Below are positions 9,407 through 19,025 of a stretch of 64,000 nt of DNA, in pieces. The stretch comes from an uncultured SAR86 cluster bacterium (GTDB taxonomy: Bacteria > Pseudomonadota > Gammaproteobacteria > Magnimaribacterales > D2472). Position 1 is the stretch's first letter, and every line of letters begins with the position of its first letter. Below the pieces are notes generated by a model. The model had not been told where the DNA came from. It worked only from the letters and a program-made list of their open reading frames with translations, and did no database searches. The stretch spans positions 62,001 through 126,000 of the forward strand of contig CACLMT010000002.1 of assembly GCA_902608115.1 (NCBI GenBank), given 5' to 3'. The position numbers and the translations under genes were made by a program.

Positions 9407-10231
9407 ATGTTTGAACTTAAATTACTAAGTGGAGCTCTTGGAGCAGAGTTGTATGGAGTCAATCTTGCAAAAGATCTTTCAAATGATGTTTTAAAAGAAA
9501 TGAGAAGATTGCTTGTTGAGCATGAAGTTATTTTTTTTCGAGATCAAGATATTTCTCATGAACAGCATAAACAAATAGCTCATTTCTTTGGGCCCCTTCA
9601 GACTCATCCAGCATATGGAACGGTTCCAGATTTTCCTGAAATAACTATTTTAGAAAGCACAGCTGAAAAACCTACAAAAATTGAAAAATGGCACACTGAT
9701 ATGACATTCAGAGAACATCCGCCGATGGGTTCTATCTTAAGATCCAAAATTTGCCCGCCTAGTGGTGGAGATACATTATGGTCTAGTATGACCAGCGCGT
9801 ATGAAGCTTTATCTCAACCTATGAAAGATTTTTTAGATAATCTTAATGCTGAGCATGACTTTTCTCATGGCTTCAAAGAAAGTCTAGCTGAACCGGGAGG
9901 TCGAGAAAGACTAAAAGATGCGATTAAAGATAATCCCCCAGTTATTCATCCAGTAATTCAAACTCATCCAGAAAGTGGTAAAAAAGTAATTTTTGTAAAT
10001 ACACTTTTTACCACTAAAATCATTGAATTATCAGCAGATGAAAGTAATTCTATTTTAAATTTCTTATACGATTATATAAAAACTCCAGAATTTACTTGTA
10101 GATTTAGTTGGGAGCCAAACAGTATTGCATTTTGGGATAATAGGAGTACACAACACAAACCAGTTAATGACTATTTTCCTTCACATAGAATGCTTGAAAG
10201 AATAACCATAGATGGCAATAAACCATATTAA
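9407..10231 (+). CDS. TauD/TfdA family Fe(II)/2-oxoglutarate dioxygenase
   Basis: A 274-residue dioxygenase of the taurine/2,4-D family. The iron triad is visible: H96-x-D98 in 'KWHTDMTF' and the distal H250 in 'NRSTQHKPVND'. The 2-oxoglutarate-binding arginine is in 'HRMLERITI' near residue 261-265. Enzymes of this family hydroxylate sulfonates, sulfate esters or aryloxyacids using 2-oxoglutarate and O2; the substrate cannot be told from sequence here. It stands alone, with about 110 bases upstream shared with the divergent tRNA. Start is ATG 9407; the ATG at 9400 is out of frame. Confidence 0.9.
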   Translation: MFELKLLSGALGAELYGVNLAKDLSNDVLKEMRRLLVEHEVIFFRDQDISHEQHKQIAHFFGPLQTHPAYGTVPDFPEITILESTAEKPTKIEKWHTDMTFREHPPMGSILRSKICPPSGGDTLWSSMTSAYEALSQPMKDFLDNLNAEHDFSHGFKESLAEPGGRERLKDAIKDNPPVIHPVIQTHPESGKKVIFVNTLFTTKIIELSADESNSILNFLYDYIKTPEFTCRFSWEPNSIAFWDNRSTQHKPVNDYFPSHRMLERITIDGNKPY

Positions 10232-10322
10232 TAATTAGGCCTCTTTAATAGTGTTACTTTCTTTACCGATATATAAAAAAACTTTATATTAAAACTATAT
10301 TAAATATACACATATTTGTTGA

Positions 10323-10793
10323 ATGCCAAACTTTGAAACCATCATTCTTATCCTGCAAACTTTAGGACCGTTTACTGTTCTTGTAACTGTTTATTTCTTA
10401 GTAACTGAGCTTAGGGAACAAAACAGAGTTGCTAGAGCAAATGCCCGTCAAAATATTGCTGACTCCCATCAAAAACTTGCATTGGCAGGTATGAAAACAA
10501 TTTTAGTACAAGCAAAACTTAAACTAAGAAATGACGAAGAACTCAATAAAGAAGAAAATGCTCAATATTTAACTTATTTTAGCTTAATGCTGAGGGCTAG
10601 AGAAAACCAACATTATCAATTTAAAATAGGCATGTTAGATGAAGGTGAATGGGAATCAATGTTGACTTCATTTAAAACTTTATTTAAAGAACCAAAACAC
10701 TTAGAAATTTGGGATTTTATTAAAATTACTTTTTCAGATGATTTTGTTGCTTTGGTTGATGAGCAAATTAATCAAACCAAGCTATATGGATAA
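10323..10793 (+). CDS. Uncharacterised single-pass membrane protein
   Basis: I do not recognise this 156-residue protein. Residues 5-27 form one hydrophobic segment (ILILQTLGPFTVLVTVYFLV), followed by a charged helical region ('ELREQNRVARANARQNIADS') that could be a coiled coil. The rest has no cysteines or obvious catalytic motif. The topology suggests an anchored cytoplasmic domain. It lies two bases before the PAS-EAL gene and is probably co-transcribed with the signalling genes, but nothing in its sequence shows a signalling role. Confidence 0.7.
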   Translation: MPNFETIILILQTLGPFTVLVTVYFLVTELREQNRVARANARQNIADSHQKLALAGMKTILVQAKLKLRNDEELNKEENAQYLTYFSLMLRARENQHYQFKIGMLDEGEWESMLTSFKTLFKEPKHLEIWDFIKITFSDDFVALVDEQINQTKLYG

Positions 10794-10795
10794 TT

Positions 10796-11890
10796 ATGCA
10801 TACTGACCAAGAGCTTAATTATTTAACTAAATCATTACTTCATCACCCAAGCCCATACATTATTTATGAGTTAGATGGATCAATTGCTTGGGCAAATATT
10901 GCAGCTAAATATATATTTAATTTATCTAAGTTAGATGAATTAGGCGTTGTTAAAATAGATGATCAGATTACAAAGAACTTTGGTGATCTAGGCTCAATAG
11001 CGCTTTATTACGATACACCTATAGAAATTTCATTGAGAGAGATAAATTTCTTTATGAGAACTAGGGTACATATGATTCCAGTTGATATTTCTAGCGGGAT
11101 TATGTTGATTGAACTTTTGTGTTCTTCTCGTTCTGGACTTGATGCATTAAGAAAAACAATTGATTGTATTGAGCACAATCGAATTGAATTGGCTTATCAA
11201 AAACAGGTTAATTTAGAAACCGATGAAGTGACTGGTGTTGAAGCGTTGCTAAGATTACAAGACGGAGAGGGAGGCTATTTAGCCAATGATGAAATTATTC
11301 CGCAGATTGAAGGGGAAAGTCTTTTTTCTTTGGTCGTTTTAGAGTCTCTTGTTCAACTGGAGAAATTTTTCGCTATAAAGCAAGAAATTGGTTTTGGTGA
11401 CGCTACTTTGTATCTTAATGTATCAGCTCACACAATTATGCATCCAGAATTTTGTAAAATTTTTACTGATTTTGTGGAGAAACATAGCCTCGCACCTAAT
11501 CAGTTTGGGTTAGAAGTTACTGAAACAGCTGAACTTGCGGATATGAACGTTGCATCTGCGTCCCTTAATGCTCTTAAAAAGAAAGGCATTAAAATTTCGT
11601 TAGATGATTTTGGAGCTGGATATGCATCATTGAAATATGTGCGCGATCTACCAATAGATGTTGTAAAGCTCGACAAACATTTTACTTTTAATGTTTCAGA
11701 TCCTTCTACTGCAAGGCTAATTAGTTTTGTAACAGAAGTATGCAATGATCTTGATTTAGAGATGATTGGAGAAGGCATTGAAACTGAAGAGGATAAGCAG
11801 GCAATGTTAGATCTGGGTTGCAAAATTGGACAAGGTTATCTAATGCATAGACCAGATTTTTTAGATTCATTTATTGATAAGGACAAGTAA
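10796..11890 (+). CDS. PAS-like/EAL domain protein, cyclic-di-GMP phosphodiesterase
   Basis: A 364-residue soluble protein. An N-terminal PAS-like sensor (residues ~15-105, 'PYIIYELDGSIAWANIAAKY') is followed by an EAL domain from ~115. Catalytic signatures are intact: 'VEALLR' (EAL at 149-151), 'LNVSA', 'EVTET', 'DDFGAGYASL' (270-279), 'VVKLDK', 'EGIET' and 'GQGYL'. It should hydrolyse c-di-GMP to pGpG. It immediately precedes a GGDEF protein and a receiver gene, so synthesis and breakdown of the messenger are encoded together. The PAS ligand is unknown. Confidence 0.92.
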   Translation: MHTDQELNYLTKSLLHHPSPYIIYELDGSIAWANIAAKYIFNLSKLDELGVVKIDDQITKNFGDLGSIALYYDTPIEISLREINFFMRTRVHMIPVDISSGIMLIELLCSSRSGLDALRKTIDCIEHNRIELAYQKQVNLETDEVTGVEALLRLQDGEGGYLANDEIIPQIEGESLFSLVVLESLVQLEKFFAIKQEIGFGDATLYLNVSAHTIMHPEFCKIFTDFVEKHSLAPNQFGLEVTETAELADMNVASASLNALKKKGIKISLDDFGAGYASLKYVRDLPIDVVKLDKHFTFNVSDPSTARLISFVTEVCNDLDLEMIGEGIETEEDKQAMLDLGCKIGQGYLMHRPDFLDSFIDKDK

Positions 11891-11894
11891 TAAC

Positions 11895-13379
11895 ATGGAT
11901 AAATTGAGACCCAAAGAATCATCAAAGGGCGCAGAAGAAATTGTCTTAACTCAAATAAAACAGGATTTTATTACACCTGCTAATGCAATATTTGATTATG
12001 TTGATATGGTTGAAAAGGCTCTTCACCAAAAAGATTTAATATTTAATGATGAAATAGATCAAATTAAATCATCATGCACCAAGCTAATTAATCAATATGA
12101 AGAAGCTTTTGTAGAGAATACTGGCGTCAATGCTGAATCCATTAAAAAATCTTCAGAAGAATATTCTGAGCTTAGACATAATTTACGTACTCCATTAAAT
12201 GCAATTATTGGTTACAGTGAAATTTTAATAGAAGATTTTGAAGATAGTTTAGAAAAGGGGACAATTGAAGATTTTGAACAAATTATTAATTTAGCTCGCG
12301 AAACTGAAAAGGCTATTGAAATATTTGTTGATTACATAAGAGGCGAATCAATTAATGCTAATAATGATGCATCATCCAATCAATTAGAAAGCGCAGAAGC
12401 ATTATTTAAATCCTTAGGGGATATTGAATATTCAATAATTCTAGACGACGACATTAAGCAATCAGATATATTAATAGTTGATGACAACAAAACGAATTGT
12501 GAAGTTTTACAAAGACGTCTCTCAATGCAAGGTTTGAGCTGCAGAACTTCTTATGATGGAAACTCAGCAATTGCAGAAGTCTTTAAGAAGACTCCTGATT
12601 TAATATTATTGGATGTAATTCTTCCAGATATAAATGGATTGGAACTTCTAAAAACATTTAGAAAGGAGCACAATTCAGAATCGCTTCCAGTGATAATGGT
12701 TTCAGCCTTTGATGATGTTGATAGCATTTCTAAATGTATTCAATTAGGCGCTCAGGATTACTTACCTAAACCAATAAATGGAACAATTTTATTAGCTAAA
12801 GTTGTTGCCGCTTTGGAAAGGAAGTTTTGGAGAGAGCGTGAAAAAAAGCTAGTAGACAAATTGCATATTCAAGCAACAACCGATCAATTAACAGGTATAT
12901 ATAATCGTCGTGTAATTTTTGAAGCTTTAGATGAGGCAATGGATAATTCCAAGAAATCTAAAGATAGGGATTTCTCAATTATTATTTTCGATATAGACTT
13001 CTTTAAAAAAGTTAATGATACATATGGTCATGCGGGTGGCGATGCTGTTTTGATATCTTTTGCTCAATTATTACAAACAGAAATATCTTCACCAAATATT
13101 GTTGGCAGGATTGGAGGTGAAGAGTTTTTAGCTATTCTCTATCTGAGTAAAGATCAAGCTGTTGAATTTTGTAAAAAATTGATTAAAAAAATTAATAAAA
13201 ATGTTGTTAATTTTGATGGAATTGATATAAAGATTACTTCTAGTGGAGGTGTTGCATTTTCAAACGAAACTGAAACATCAGCTGACTTGACGAACAAAGC
13301 AGATGAAAGGCTTTATGAAGCGAAAAAAGAAGGTAGGAATAGATTTAAATTAATTGATATAGAATTACTTGGAGACTAA
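11895..13379 (+). CDS. DHp-REC-GGDEF diguanylate cyclase without kinase ATPase domain
   Basis: The track starts at TTG 11874 inside the EAL gene; ATG 11895, with AAGGA upstream, is the likelier start (494 aa). A DHp (HisKA) segment, 'LRHNLRTPLNAIIGYSEIL', has its phosphoacceptor His at residue 95, but no HATPase domain follows. An upstream segment, 'KQDFITPANAIFDYVDMV' (residues 22-39), looks like a second DHp helix with Gln in place of His. A receiver follows (~190-305, phosphoacceptor Asp 240 in 'LILLDVILP'), then a GGDEF domain (~325-490) with intact 'GGEEF' at 407-411 and no RxxD inhibitory site where expected. It should make c-di-GMP under phosphorelay control, probably via the neighbouring kinase. 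Confidence 0.9.
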   Translation: MDKLRPKESSKGAEEIVLTQIKQDFITPANAIFDYVDMVEKALHQKDLIFNDEIDQIKSSCTKLINQYEEAFVENTGVNAESIKKSSEEYSELRHNLRTPLNAIIGYSEILIEDFEDSLEKGTIEDFEQIINLARETEKAIEIFVDYIRGESINANNDASSNQLESAEALFKSLGDIEYSIILDDDIKQSDILIVDDNKTNCEVLQRRLSMQGLSCRTSYDGNSAIAEVFKKTPDLILLDVILPDINGLELLKTFRKEHNSESLPVIMVSAFDDVDSISKCIQLGAQDYLPKPINGTILLAKVVAALERKFWREREKKLVDKLHIQATTDQLTGIYNRRVIFEALDEAMDNSKKSKDRDFSIIIFDIDFFKKVNDTYGHAGGDAVLISFAQLLQTEISSPNIVGRIGGEEFLAILYLSKDQAVEFCKKLIKKINKNVVNFDGIDIKITSSGGVAFSNETETSADLTNKADERLYEAKKEGRNRFKLIDIELLGD

Positions 13380-13382
13380 ATA

Positions 13383-13748
13383 ATGGCTAAGATTTTATAC
13401 GTTGAAGATAATGAAATGAATCGTGATATGTTATCTCGTCGATTATCGAGAAGAGGTTATGAAGTTATTATGGCTGTTGATGGTCAAGCAGGAATAGATA
13501 TGATGAGAAGCGAAGCTCCAGATATAGTTCTTATGGACATGGGTTTACCAGTATTAGATGGTTGGGAGGCTACTGTTCAAGCAAAAGCAGATGATTCTAT
13601 TAATTCAATTCCAATTATTGCATTAACTGCTCATGCATTAGAATCTGATAAACAAAAAGCATTAGAGTGTGGCGCGGACGATTTTGATACTAAGCCAATT
13701 GACTTTAAGAGGTTATTAGAAAAGATTGAATCGCTTGTTGCTTCTTAA
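13383..13748 (+). CDS. Single-domain response regulator (DivK/CheY type)
   Basis: A 121-residue stand-alone receiver. The acidic pocket is 'VEDNEMNR', the phosphoacceptor is Asp52 in 'VLMDMGLP', the switch Thr is in 'IIALTAHA' and the Lys in 'FDTKPID'. With no output domain it must act through protein contacts or as a phosphate shuttle or sink, as DivK does. It lies three bases after the DHp-REC-GGDEF gene and converges on the hybrid kinase gene; the two stop codons share bases in TTAA (13745-13748). Confidence 0.93.
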   Translation: MAKILYVEDNEMNRDMLSRRLSRRGYEVIMAVDGQAGIDMMRSEAPDIVLMDMGLPVLDGWEATVQAKADDSINSIPIIALTAHALESDKQKALECGADDFDTKPIDFKRLLEKIESLVAS

Positions 13749-16726
13749 TTGCCTTGAACAATTCCTTGAATCATTTTTGATAAGTTATCCATAGATACTT
13801 CATCTTTCTTAACTAGCCCAACAACTCTTTCTTTCAAGAGGTCCTCTTGAACGTCTGTTAAATCTTTTCCTGAAAACACAAGCACAGGCGCTCTTTTTTC
13901 TTCTGGCACATCTTTTATGTAGTTATCTAAAAATTCAAATCCATCCATCCTCGGCATTTCTAAATCTAGGATTATTAATGCAGGATTATCCTTGGTTCGT
14001 TCTAGACCTTCCTTTCCATCTCTAGCATCAATAGGTCTATATCCAGCATCTTTTAATAGTCGTGATAGTAACTCTCTTATATCTTTATCGTCATCAATTA
14101 CCAATACTTTTTGATTACTAGATTTAGTTCCCAAATATTTTTTAATAATATTGATAAAGAGGGTTCTGTCGATGGGTTTGGTTAAATAATCATTTGCTCC
14201 AAGGGATGCAGCAAGGTTTGATTGATTGAGCTGACTAATCATTATTACGGGTATATTTTTTAACTGAGAATCAGTTTTACATTCCTTAAGTAGAGACCAT
14301 CCATCTCTTCCGGGCATCAAGACATCTAAAAGAATTAGTTTTGGTTTAACTTCACGAATTAATTCCATGCCTTTTTCACTATTAGTAGCTCCTAAAAGAG
14401 TTAGATTAAGTTTTGAAATTGTTCTTTTAATTAAATCATGCATAGCAACATCATCATCTACAAGAACAACTAAATTATCCTGATCGTCGAGATTAATTAC
14501 ATTGCTATCAACATCATCTTCATTATATTCAGGACATTCACGAGGAACAGAGAGGGTAAAAGTAGACCCAGTTCCTTCAATGCTAGTTACCTTAACATCT
14601 CCTCCCATTATTTCTGCAAATTTTTTAGAAATAGGAAGGCCTAATCCTGTTCCTCCATAATTTGCTGCAGTAGATCTTTCAGCTTGAGTGTATTCTTCGA
14701 ACACTTTATCAACTCCTTCTTGACTCATTCCTGCTCCAGTATCTATAACTGCAAAATCTACAAATTCTACATCACCATCCATTCGAGATTTTACATCTAA
14801 TGTTACTGTGCCATTTTTTGTAAATTTAAAGCCATTACTAAGGAAGTTAGCTAGACATTGTCTCAGTTTAGTTTCATCCTGAGACATTGAACCCATAGCT
14901 CCATCAAGATTTATAACAAATCCATTATTATTTTTTGCAGCTAAAGGTTCTGAAACATCCTTAATTGTTTGAATCATATTTTCAATTTCAAAATTTGTTA
15001 TAAATAACTCCATTTTTCCAGCTTCAATTTTTGATAGATCAAGGATATTATTAATTAATGAAAGCAGATGAGTTCCAGCTGAAGTAATCTTTTTTAAATC
15101 TGGTAATAAGTCGTCATATCCTAAATCCTCGCAATCTTCATATAGCATTTCTCCATAACCCAAGATTGCATTTAAAGGTGTTCGCAATTCATGACTCATA
15201 TTTGCAAAGAATTTTGTTTTTTGATCACTGGCGCTTCTTGCTTCATCTCTTGCTAGTTCCATTTCACTAGTTCTTGCATCAATAAGACCATTTACTTCAT
15301 CTGACATTCTTGAGAATGCAACTAACATTAATTCGACAGAAGCTTCTTCACTGGAATTTCTATCTGAACTTTCTGCTAACTCATTCATCTTTTTAATATC
15401 ATTTAAAATAAGAGTTCTTGCATTCCCATCTAGTTGATCAGCTAAAGCTGTCATCTTTTCAATAATTACTTCATCTCTTTCATGGCGTCGATTAGCCTGT
15501 TCTTCACGGATGGATTCCATTTCTACTAAATGTGATTTATAGCTGTGGAGAGCTGTTGATAGTTGGCCAACTTCATCATTTTTTGAAGCTAGTATCCCTT
15601 TTCTTGCTGGCATTTCTTGGGAGTGATCACCTTTTGTTAAGCCCTCTAATACCTCAATTGCCTTAGTAATACCACCAAAAGTTCTAGTGGTAATAAAAGC
15701 TATTAGAGAAATAATTAAAATTACAAAAGCAAGAGCACCTATATAAGTTATATTAAGCACATTTGCAGCTCTAAGAATATTTTCTCTTTCATCTTTAAAA
15801 ATATATAGTTGAGCTTCATCAGCTGATAAGTATGAACTAAGAGGGAGAAGGGTTATTGAGGTTCCGAGATCGGTGTCTTTTGCAGAATATCTAGATCCGA
15901 AAGAATCTTTAAAAGTTCCAGCCTTATTTGTTAATTTATCAAAATTCTTCACATCAAAAAGATCATCATCTGTATTACCAAATTGTTGATAATAATCATT
16001 CAAAGAAATTAAACCCGATTCAGTATTAATTGCAGTACGAACTTCAAACTCATCTTCAAATACTTCCAAACCTTTTCTAATATCAACACCTAAAGCAATG
16101 ACTGCTAAGGTTTCACCTTCAATCTTTACTGGAAAACTTAATGCTTGATTTAGTGTTGAAGATTGCTCTTTATCTTTATCAATAATTTTAATAATTGATT
16201 GTCTTGGTCTTGTTGAAGCTTCATTTAAAAAGGAATCCAGATAACTAAAAAAATCAGGTCTTGCGTTTGGTGAGCAAGGATCAATTCCTAGAAGATCTAA
16301 TGCACTTCCACAATATATTCTTTCACCTGATGGGAAATACACCATTACATAACTTAAATTTCCATAATCTAACTCTTCTTCAAAAAATAGTTCAATCAGG
16401 TATTGAGCGTCTCCAATTCTTTTAGCGCTGATCGTATCTAAGAAAGGGTTTGTAAAATTATTACTGGGAGATACTTCATCCATGTATATCTCTGTATCAG
16501 GCTCCCAATAAGATGCATTTTCACCAGTTATAGGAAGCCACTTAGACATAACGTCAAATGATTTATTATAGGTTTGGTACCATGCTGACTCATACAGAGT
16601 TAGCAAAGATTCGTTAGATGAGTTTTCTTGAATATTTTCTCTATAGCCAAAAGAAAATATAAATATGGCAGCAACCAAGACATTACCAAGAACTCCAAAA
16701 AGTAACAATTGGAGTCTTATTGGCAT
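13745..16726 (-). CDS. Hybrid sensor histidine kinase with two receivers
   Basis: A 993-residue membrane kinase. TM1 is at ~7-26, a periplasmic sensor at ~27-320 (CACHE-like in size, family not identified), TM2 at ~326-347, then HAMP (~348-405) and a charged linker/coiled coil. The DHp box is 'SHELRTPLNAILGYGEML' with His512. The HATPase has 'CLANFLSNGFKFT', 'DTGAGM' and 'GGTGLGLPIS'. Two receivers follow, with Asp801 ('LLDVLMPG') and Asp921 ('ILDLEMPR'). It converges on the GGDEF/REC operon. Its DHp resembles that of the GGDEF protein ('LNAI.GY.E.L.ED'), so these are likely phosphorelay partners. There is no HPt domain in the protein itself. Confidence 0.94.
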   Translation of the reverse strand: MPIRLQLLLFGVLGNVLVAAIFIFSFGYRENIQENSSNESLLTLYESAWYQTYNKSFDVMSKWLPITGENASYWEPDTEIYMDEVSPSNNFTNPFLDTISAKRIGDAQYLIELFFEEELDYGNLSYVMVYFPSGERIYCGSALDLLGIDPCSPNARPDFFSYLDSFLNEASTRPRQSIIKIIDKDKEQSSTLNQALSFPVKIEGETLAVIALGVDIRKGLEVFEDEFEVRTAINTESGLISLNDYYQQFGNTDDDLFDVKNFDKLTNKAGTFKDSFGSRYSAKDTDLGTSITLLPLSSYLSADEAQLYIFKDERENILRAANVLNITYIGALAFVILIISLIAFITTRTFGGITKAIEVLEGLTKGDHSQEMPARKGILASKNDEVGQLSTALHSYKSHLVEMESIREEQANRRHERDEVIIEKMTALADQLDGNARTLILNDIKKMNELAESSDRNSSEEASVELMLVAFSRMSDEVNGLIDARTSEMELARDEARSASDQKTKFFANMSHELRTPLNAILGYGEMLYEDCEDLGYDDLLPDLKKITSAGTHLLSLINNILDLSKIEAGKMELFITNFEIENMIQTIKDVSEPLAAKNNNGFVINLDGAMGSMSQDETKLRQCLANFLSNGFKFTKNGTVTLDVKSRMDGDVEFVDFAVIDTGAGMSQEGVDKVFEEYTQAERSTAANYGGTGLGLPISKKFAEIMGGDVKVTSIEGTGSTFTLSVPRECPEYNEDDVDSNVINLDDQDNLVVLVDDDVAMHDLIKRTISKLNLTLLGATNSEKGMELIREVKPKLILLDVLMPGRDGWSLLKECKTDSQLKNIPVIMISQLNQSNLAASLGANDYLTKPIDRTLFINIIKKYLGTKSSNQKVLVIDDDKDIRELLSRLLKDAGYRPIDARDGKEGLERTKDNPALIILDLEMPRMDGFEFLDNYIKDVPEEKRAPVLVFSGKDLTDVQEDLLKERVVGLVKKDEVSMDNLSKMIQGIVQGN

Positions 16727-16750
16727 AAGTTATATTTTGTTAATGCAGCT

Positions 16751-17125
16751 CTAGTCAGCCAGTTGAAAAGTTAGATGAATTTGTACGTTATTAACTTTTA
16801 CTGATGTATTGTTATACATAGGTGGGTCGTAAAGAAATTTTCTTACAGCTTTAATAGCAGCTCTATCAAATACGCCTGCAGGGTTACTTTCCACAACATA
16901 AGGGTCTAATACTGAACCATCCGTATCAACATCAAATTCAAGTCGAACAGATCCTTCAACCCCAAGTCTAATAGCTCGTCTAGGATATGTTGGAACAGGA
17001 CTAGATATTCTAGTTACTTCAATTTCGATTCCATCATCTCCTACGTAACCCTTATCTCCAGCAAAAATTGGTTGGGCTAATACAAAAGTAAAAATTATGA
17101 TCAAAAAAGAATTAAATTTTTTCAT
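16751..17125 (-). CDS. Periplasmic TonB C-terminal domain protein
   Basis: A 124-residue protein with a cleavable signal peptide (to about 'IFAG') and one TonB_C domain: 'PVPTYPRRAIRLGVEGSVRLEF', 'VDTDGSV', 'FDRAAIKAVRKFLYDPP'. It lacks the membrane anchor and proline-rich spanner of a classical TonB, so it is not itself an energy transducer in the usual sense. Such isolated domains may assist outer-membrane or cell-wall complexes. It sits 24 bases upstream of the hybrid kinase on the same strand and may share its transcript. Confidence 0.85.
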   Translation of the reverse strand: MKKFNSFLIIIFTFVLAQPIFAGDKGYVGDDGIEIEVTRISSPVPTYPRRAIRLGVEGSVRLEFDVDTDGSVLDPYVVESNPAGVFDRAAIKAVRKFLYDPPMYNNTSVKVNNVQIHLTFQLAD

Positions 17126-17266
17126 AATATTATTAGTTAAACATTAGTTTAAGATATGCAATTATTTTAAACACATCCAATACCGCAATATAATACCAAG
17201 AAATGACTTATGGTGTTAATATCTTTTCACAATTGTCGTAAAAAAAAGATAGATATTTAAATATTT

Positions 17267-17668
17267 ATGAAAAAAGTTAAAGATCACTTAAATGAGCAAA
17301 GATACTGGGATATTTTTACAATATCAGAAGAATCTGATTTATTTGAAGCATCAAAGTTAATGCATAAAAATAAGATTGGAGCACTTATGATTGTAAAAGC
17401 TGATTCAATTGATCTTCTTTGCAAATCATCTGTTGTTGGCATATTAACAGAAAGAGATATTGTTTATGCGTTATCAGGTGGTAATAAAAGTCTTCAATCC
17501 AAAACAGTGTTTGATGTAATGACAAAAAAGCTTATTTATACCTGTCCAGAAACATCTAACTCGGAAGCCAAGCAATTGATGCTTGAAAATCAAATTCGAC
17601 ATCTTCCTGTTTTTTCAGACGAACATCTTGTGGGAATAATTTCTATGAGGGATGTATTTAGATCCTGA
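17267..17668 (+). CDS. CBS-pair domain protein
   Basis: A 133-residue protein made of two CBS motifs, with 'VGILTERDIVYAL' ending the first and 'LVGIISMRDVFRS' the second. CBS pairs bind adenosine nucleotides and act as energy or ligand sensors; here no effector domain is attached. Related stand-alone proteins are often annotated as signal-transduction CBS proteins. It precedes a transporter gene by 14 bases, so it might tune that transporter, but this is only suggested by proximity. Confidence 0.88.
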   Translation: MKKVKDHLNEQRYWDIFTISEESDLFEASKLMHKNKIGALMIVKADSIDLLCKSSVVGILTERDIVYALSGGNKSLQSKTVFDVMTKKLIYTCPETSNSEAKQLMLENQIRHLPVFSDEHLVGIISMRDVFRS

Positions 17669-17682
17669 TTTAATTTTTTTAC

Positions 17683-19023
17683 ATGACATTTTTTCAACGT
17701 TTATCTTATGCTGCATTAAATTTTCCTACCTCAGCAGCAGGGATGCCTATTTTTATATTTATCCTTCCTTACTATGCAGGTGATTTAGGTCTTGGACTTT
17801 CTTTGGTTGGTATTATTTTTTTTCTTGGGAGAATAACAGACATATTTACAGATCCTATTATGGGTGTCTTGATTGATAAATTTCCTTCAAAATGGGGTAA
17901 ACATAAACATTGGATTTTTTTATCTGCTCCAGTTTTAATGCTGGCAACTTATTTAATTTTTTCCCCACCTGTTTCCTCAGCGTCAACTTATTATTTCTTT
18001 CTAGCTTTATTTTTACTTTATTCAGGATTTACTTTAAGTTCTATAACTCAGTTATCTTGGTCATCGTTTCTTGTGCCTGACTATGACGATAGGACTAGAT
18101 TATTAACTTTAAGAGAATTAATGGCATTAATTGGAATGTTATGTGTGATTGCAATCCCGGCAATTGTAGAATTATTTAATACGTCTCTTGAAGCTAAAGT
18201 ATTAGCAATTGGCATATTTGTTTTCTTTAGTATCCCAATAATGACAGTCAATGCGCTAAAACATGTCCCAGATTCGCAAAAAGCAAATGATCAATCTATC
18301 ACTGAAAATCCTTTTAGAATATTTTTTAGTTTATTTAAAAACTTAATGTTAAATAAGATTATTTTTGCTGCTTTTCTAATAGCTTTCTGTATGGGTTTAA
18401 ATGGAGCTCTTTATCTTATTTGGATGGAAGTTGTGATTGAATTACCAGAATATTCTTCAAGATTAATGCTTGCTTATTATTTAGTTAGCATATTAGGTTT
18501 ATGGGCTTGGAGACAATTAAGCATTAAAACAAATAAGCATTACGCTGCAGCAGCAGCATGTGTTTATGCAGTGGTTATATTAGTTATAGGTTTTATTGGT
18601 TATGGTTTTATTAGAGAATTAGATGACTTTACAAAATTAATATCAGTTGGCTTATTTATTATCCTGTATGGATTTTCATTTTCAGGACCATTCCCATTAA
18701 TTAATGCAATTATTGCTGATATTTCAGATAAGTTGTCATTAGACTATGATAAGAATATTTCAGGAACAGTTTTTTCATATCTTACTGCAATCATTAAGCT
18801 TGGTTTTGCCTTGGCAGCAATGGTCCCATATCTTGCTTTAGAGTTACTGTGGGGTTTCGATATTTCGTTGGGTATTGCAAATACCGAGTCTTCAAAAATG
18901 GCAATTTTTTATATTTGGATTTTTGTGCCAATATTAAGCTATGGAATAGCTGCGTTTATGTTATTTACTCATTCTCTTGGCAGGAATGAGCATAAACAAA
19001 TTAAAGAAAGTTTGAGACAATAA
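17683..19023 (+). CDS. MFS transporter, GPH (MelB-like) sugar:cation symporter type
   Basis: A 446-residue membrane protein with about 12 hydrophobic segments. The N-terminal signature '[20 protein letters not shown]' with 'WGKHKHWIF' is characteristic of the glycoside-pentoside-hexuronide family, which symports sugars or related compounds with Na+ or H+. Marine members of this family are widespread and their substrates are mostly unknown. It lies between the CBS gene and the rubredoxin gene, with only two bases to the latter. Confidence 0.87.
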   Translation: MTFFQRLSYAALNFPTSAAGMPIFIFILPYYAGDLGLGLSLVGIIFFLGRITDIFTDPIMGVLIDKFPSKWGKHKHWIFLSAPVLMLATYLIFSPPVSSASTYYFFLALFLLYSGFTLSSITQLSWSSFLVPDYDDRTRLLTLRELMALIGMLCVIAIPAIVELFNTSLEAKVLAIGIFVFFSIPIMTVNALKHVPDSQKANDQSITENPFRIFFSLFKNLMLNKIIFAAFLIAFCMGLNGALYLIWMEVVIELPEYSSRLMLAYYLVSILGLWAWRQLSIKTNKHYAAAAACVYAVVILVIGFIGYGFIRELDDFTKLISVGLFIILYGFSFSGPFPLINAIIADISDKLSLDYDKNISGTVFSYLTAIIKLGFALAAMVPYLALELLWGFDISLGIANTESSKMAIFYIWIFVPILSYGIAAFMLFTHSLGRNEHKQIKESLRQ

Positions 19024-19025
19024 AA

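Noticed and set aside
11874-11894. TTG 11874 as the start of the DHp-REC-GGDEF gene
   Set aside because: It lies within the EAL gene; ATG 11895 has a usable Shine-Dalgarno (AAGGA).
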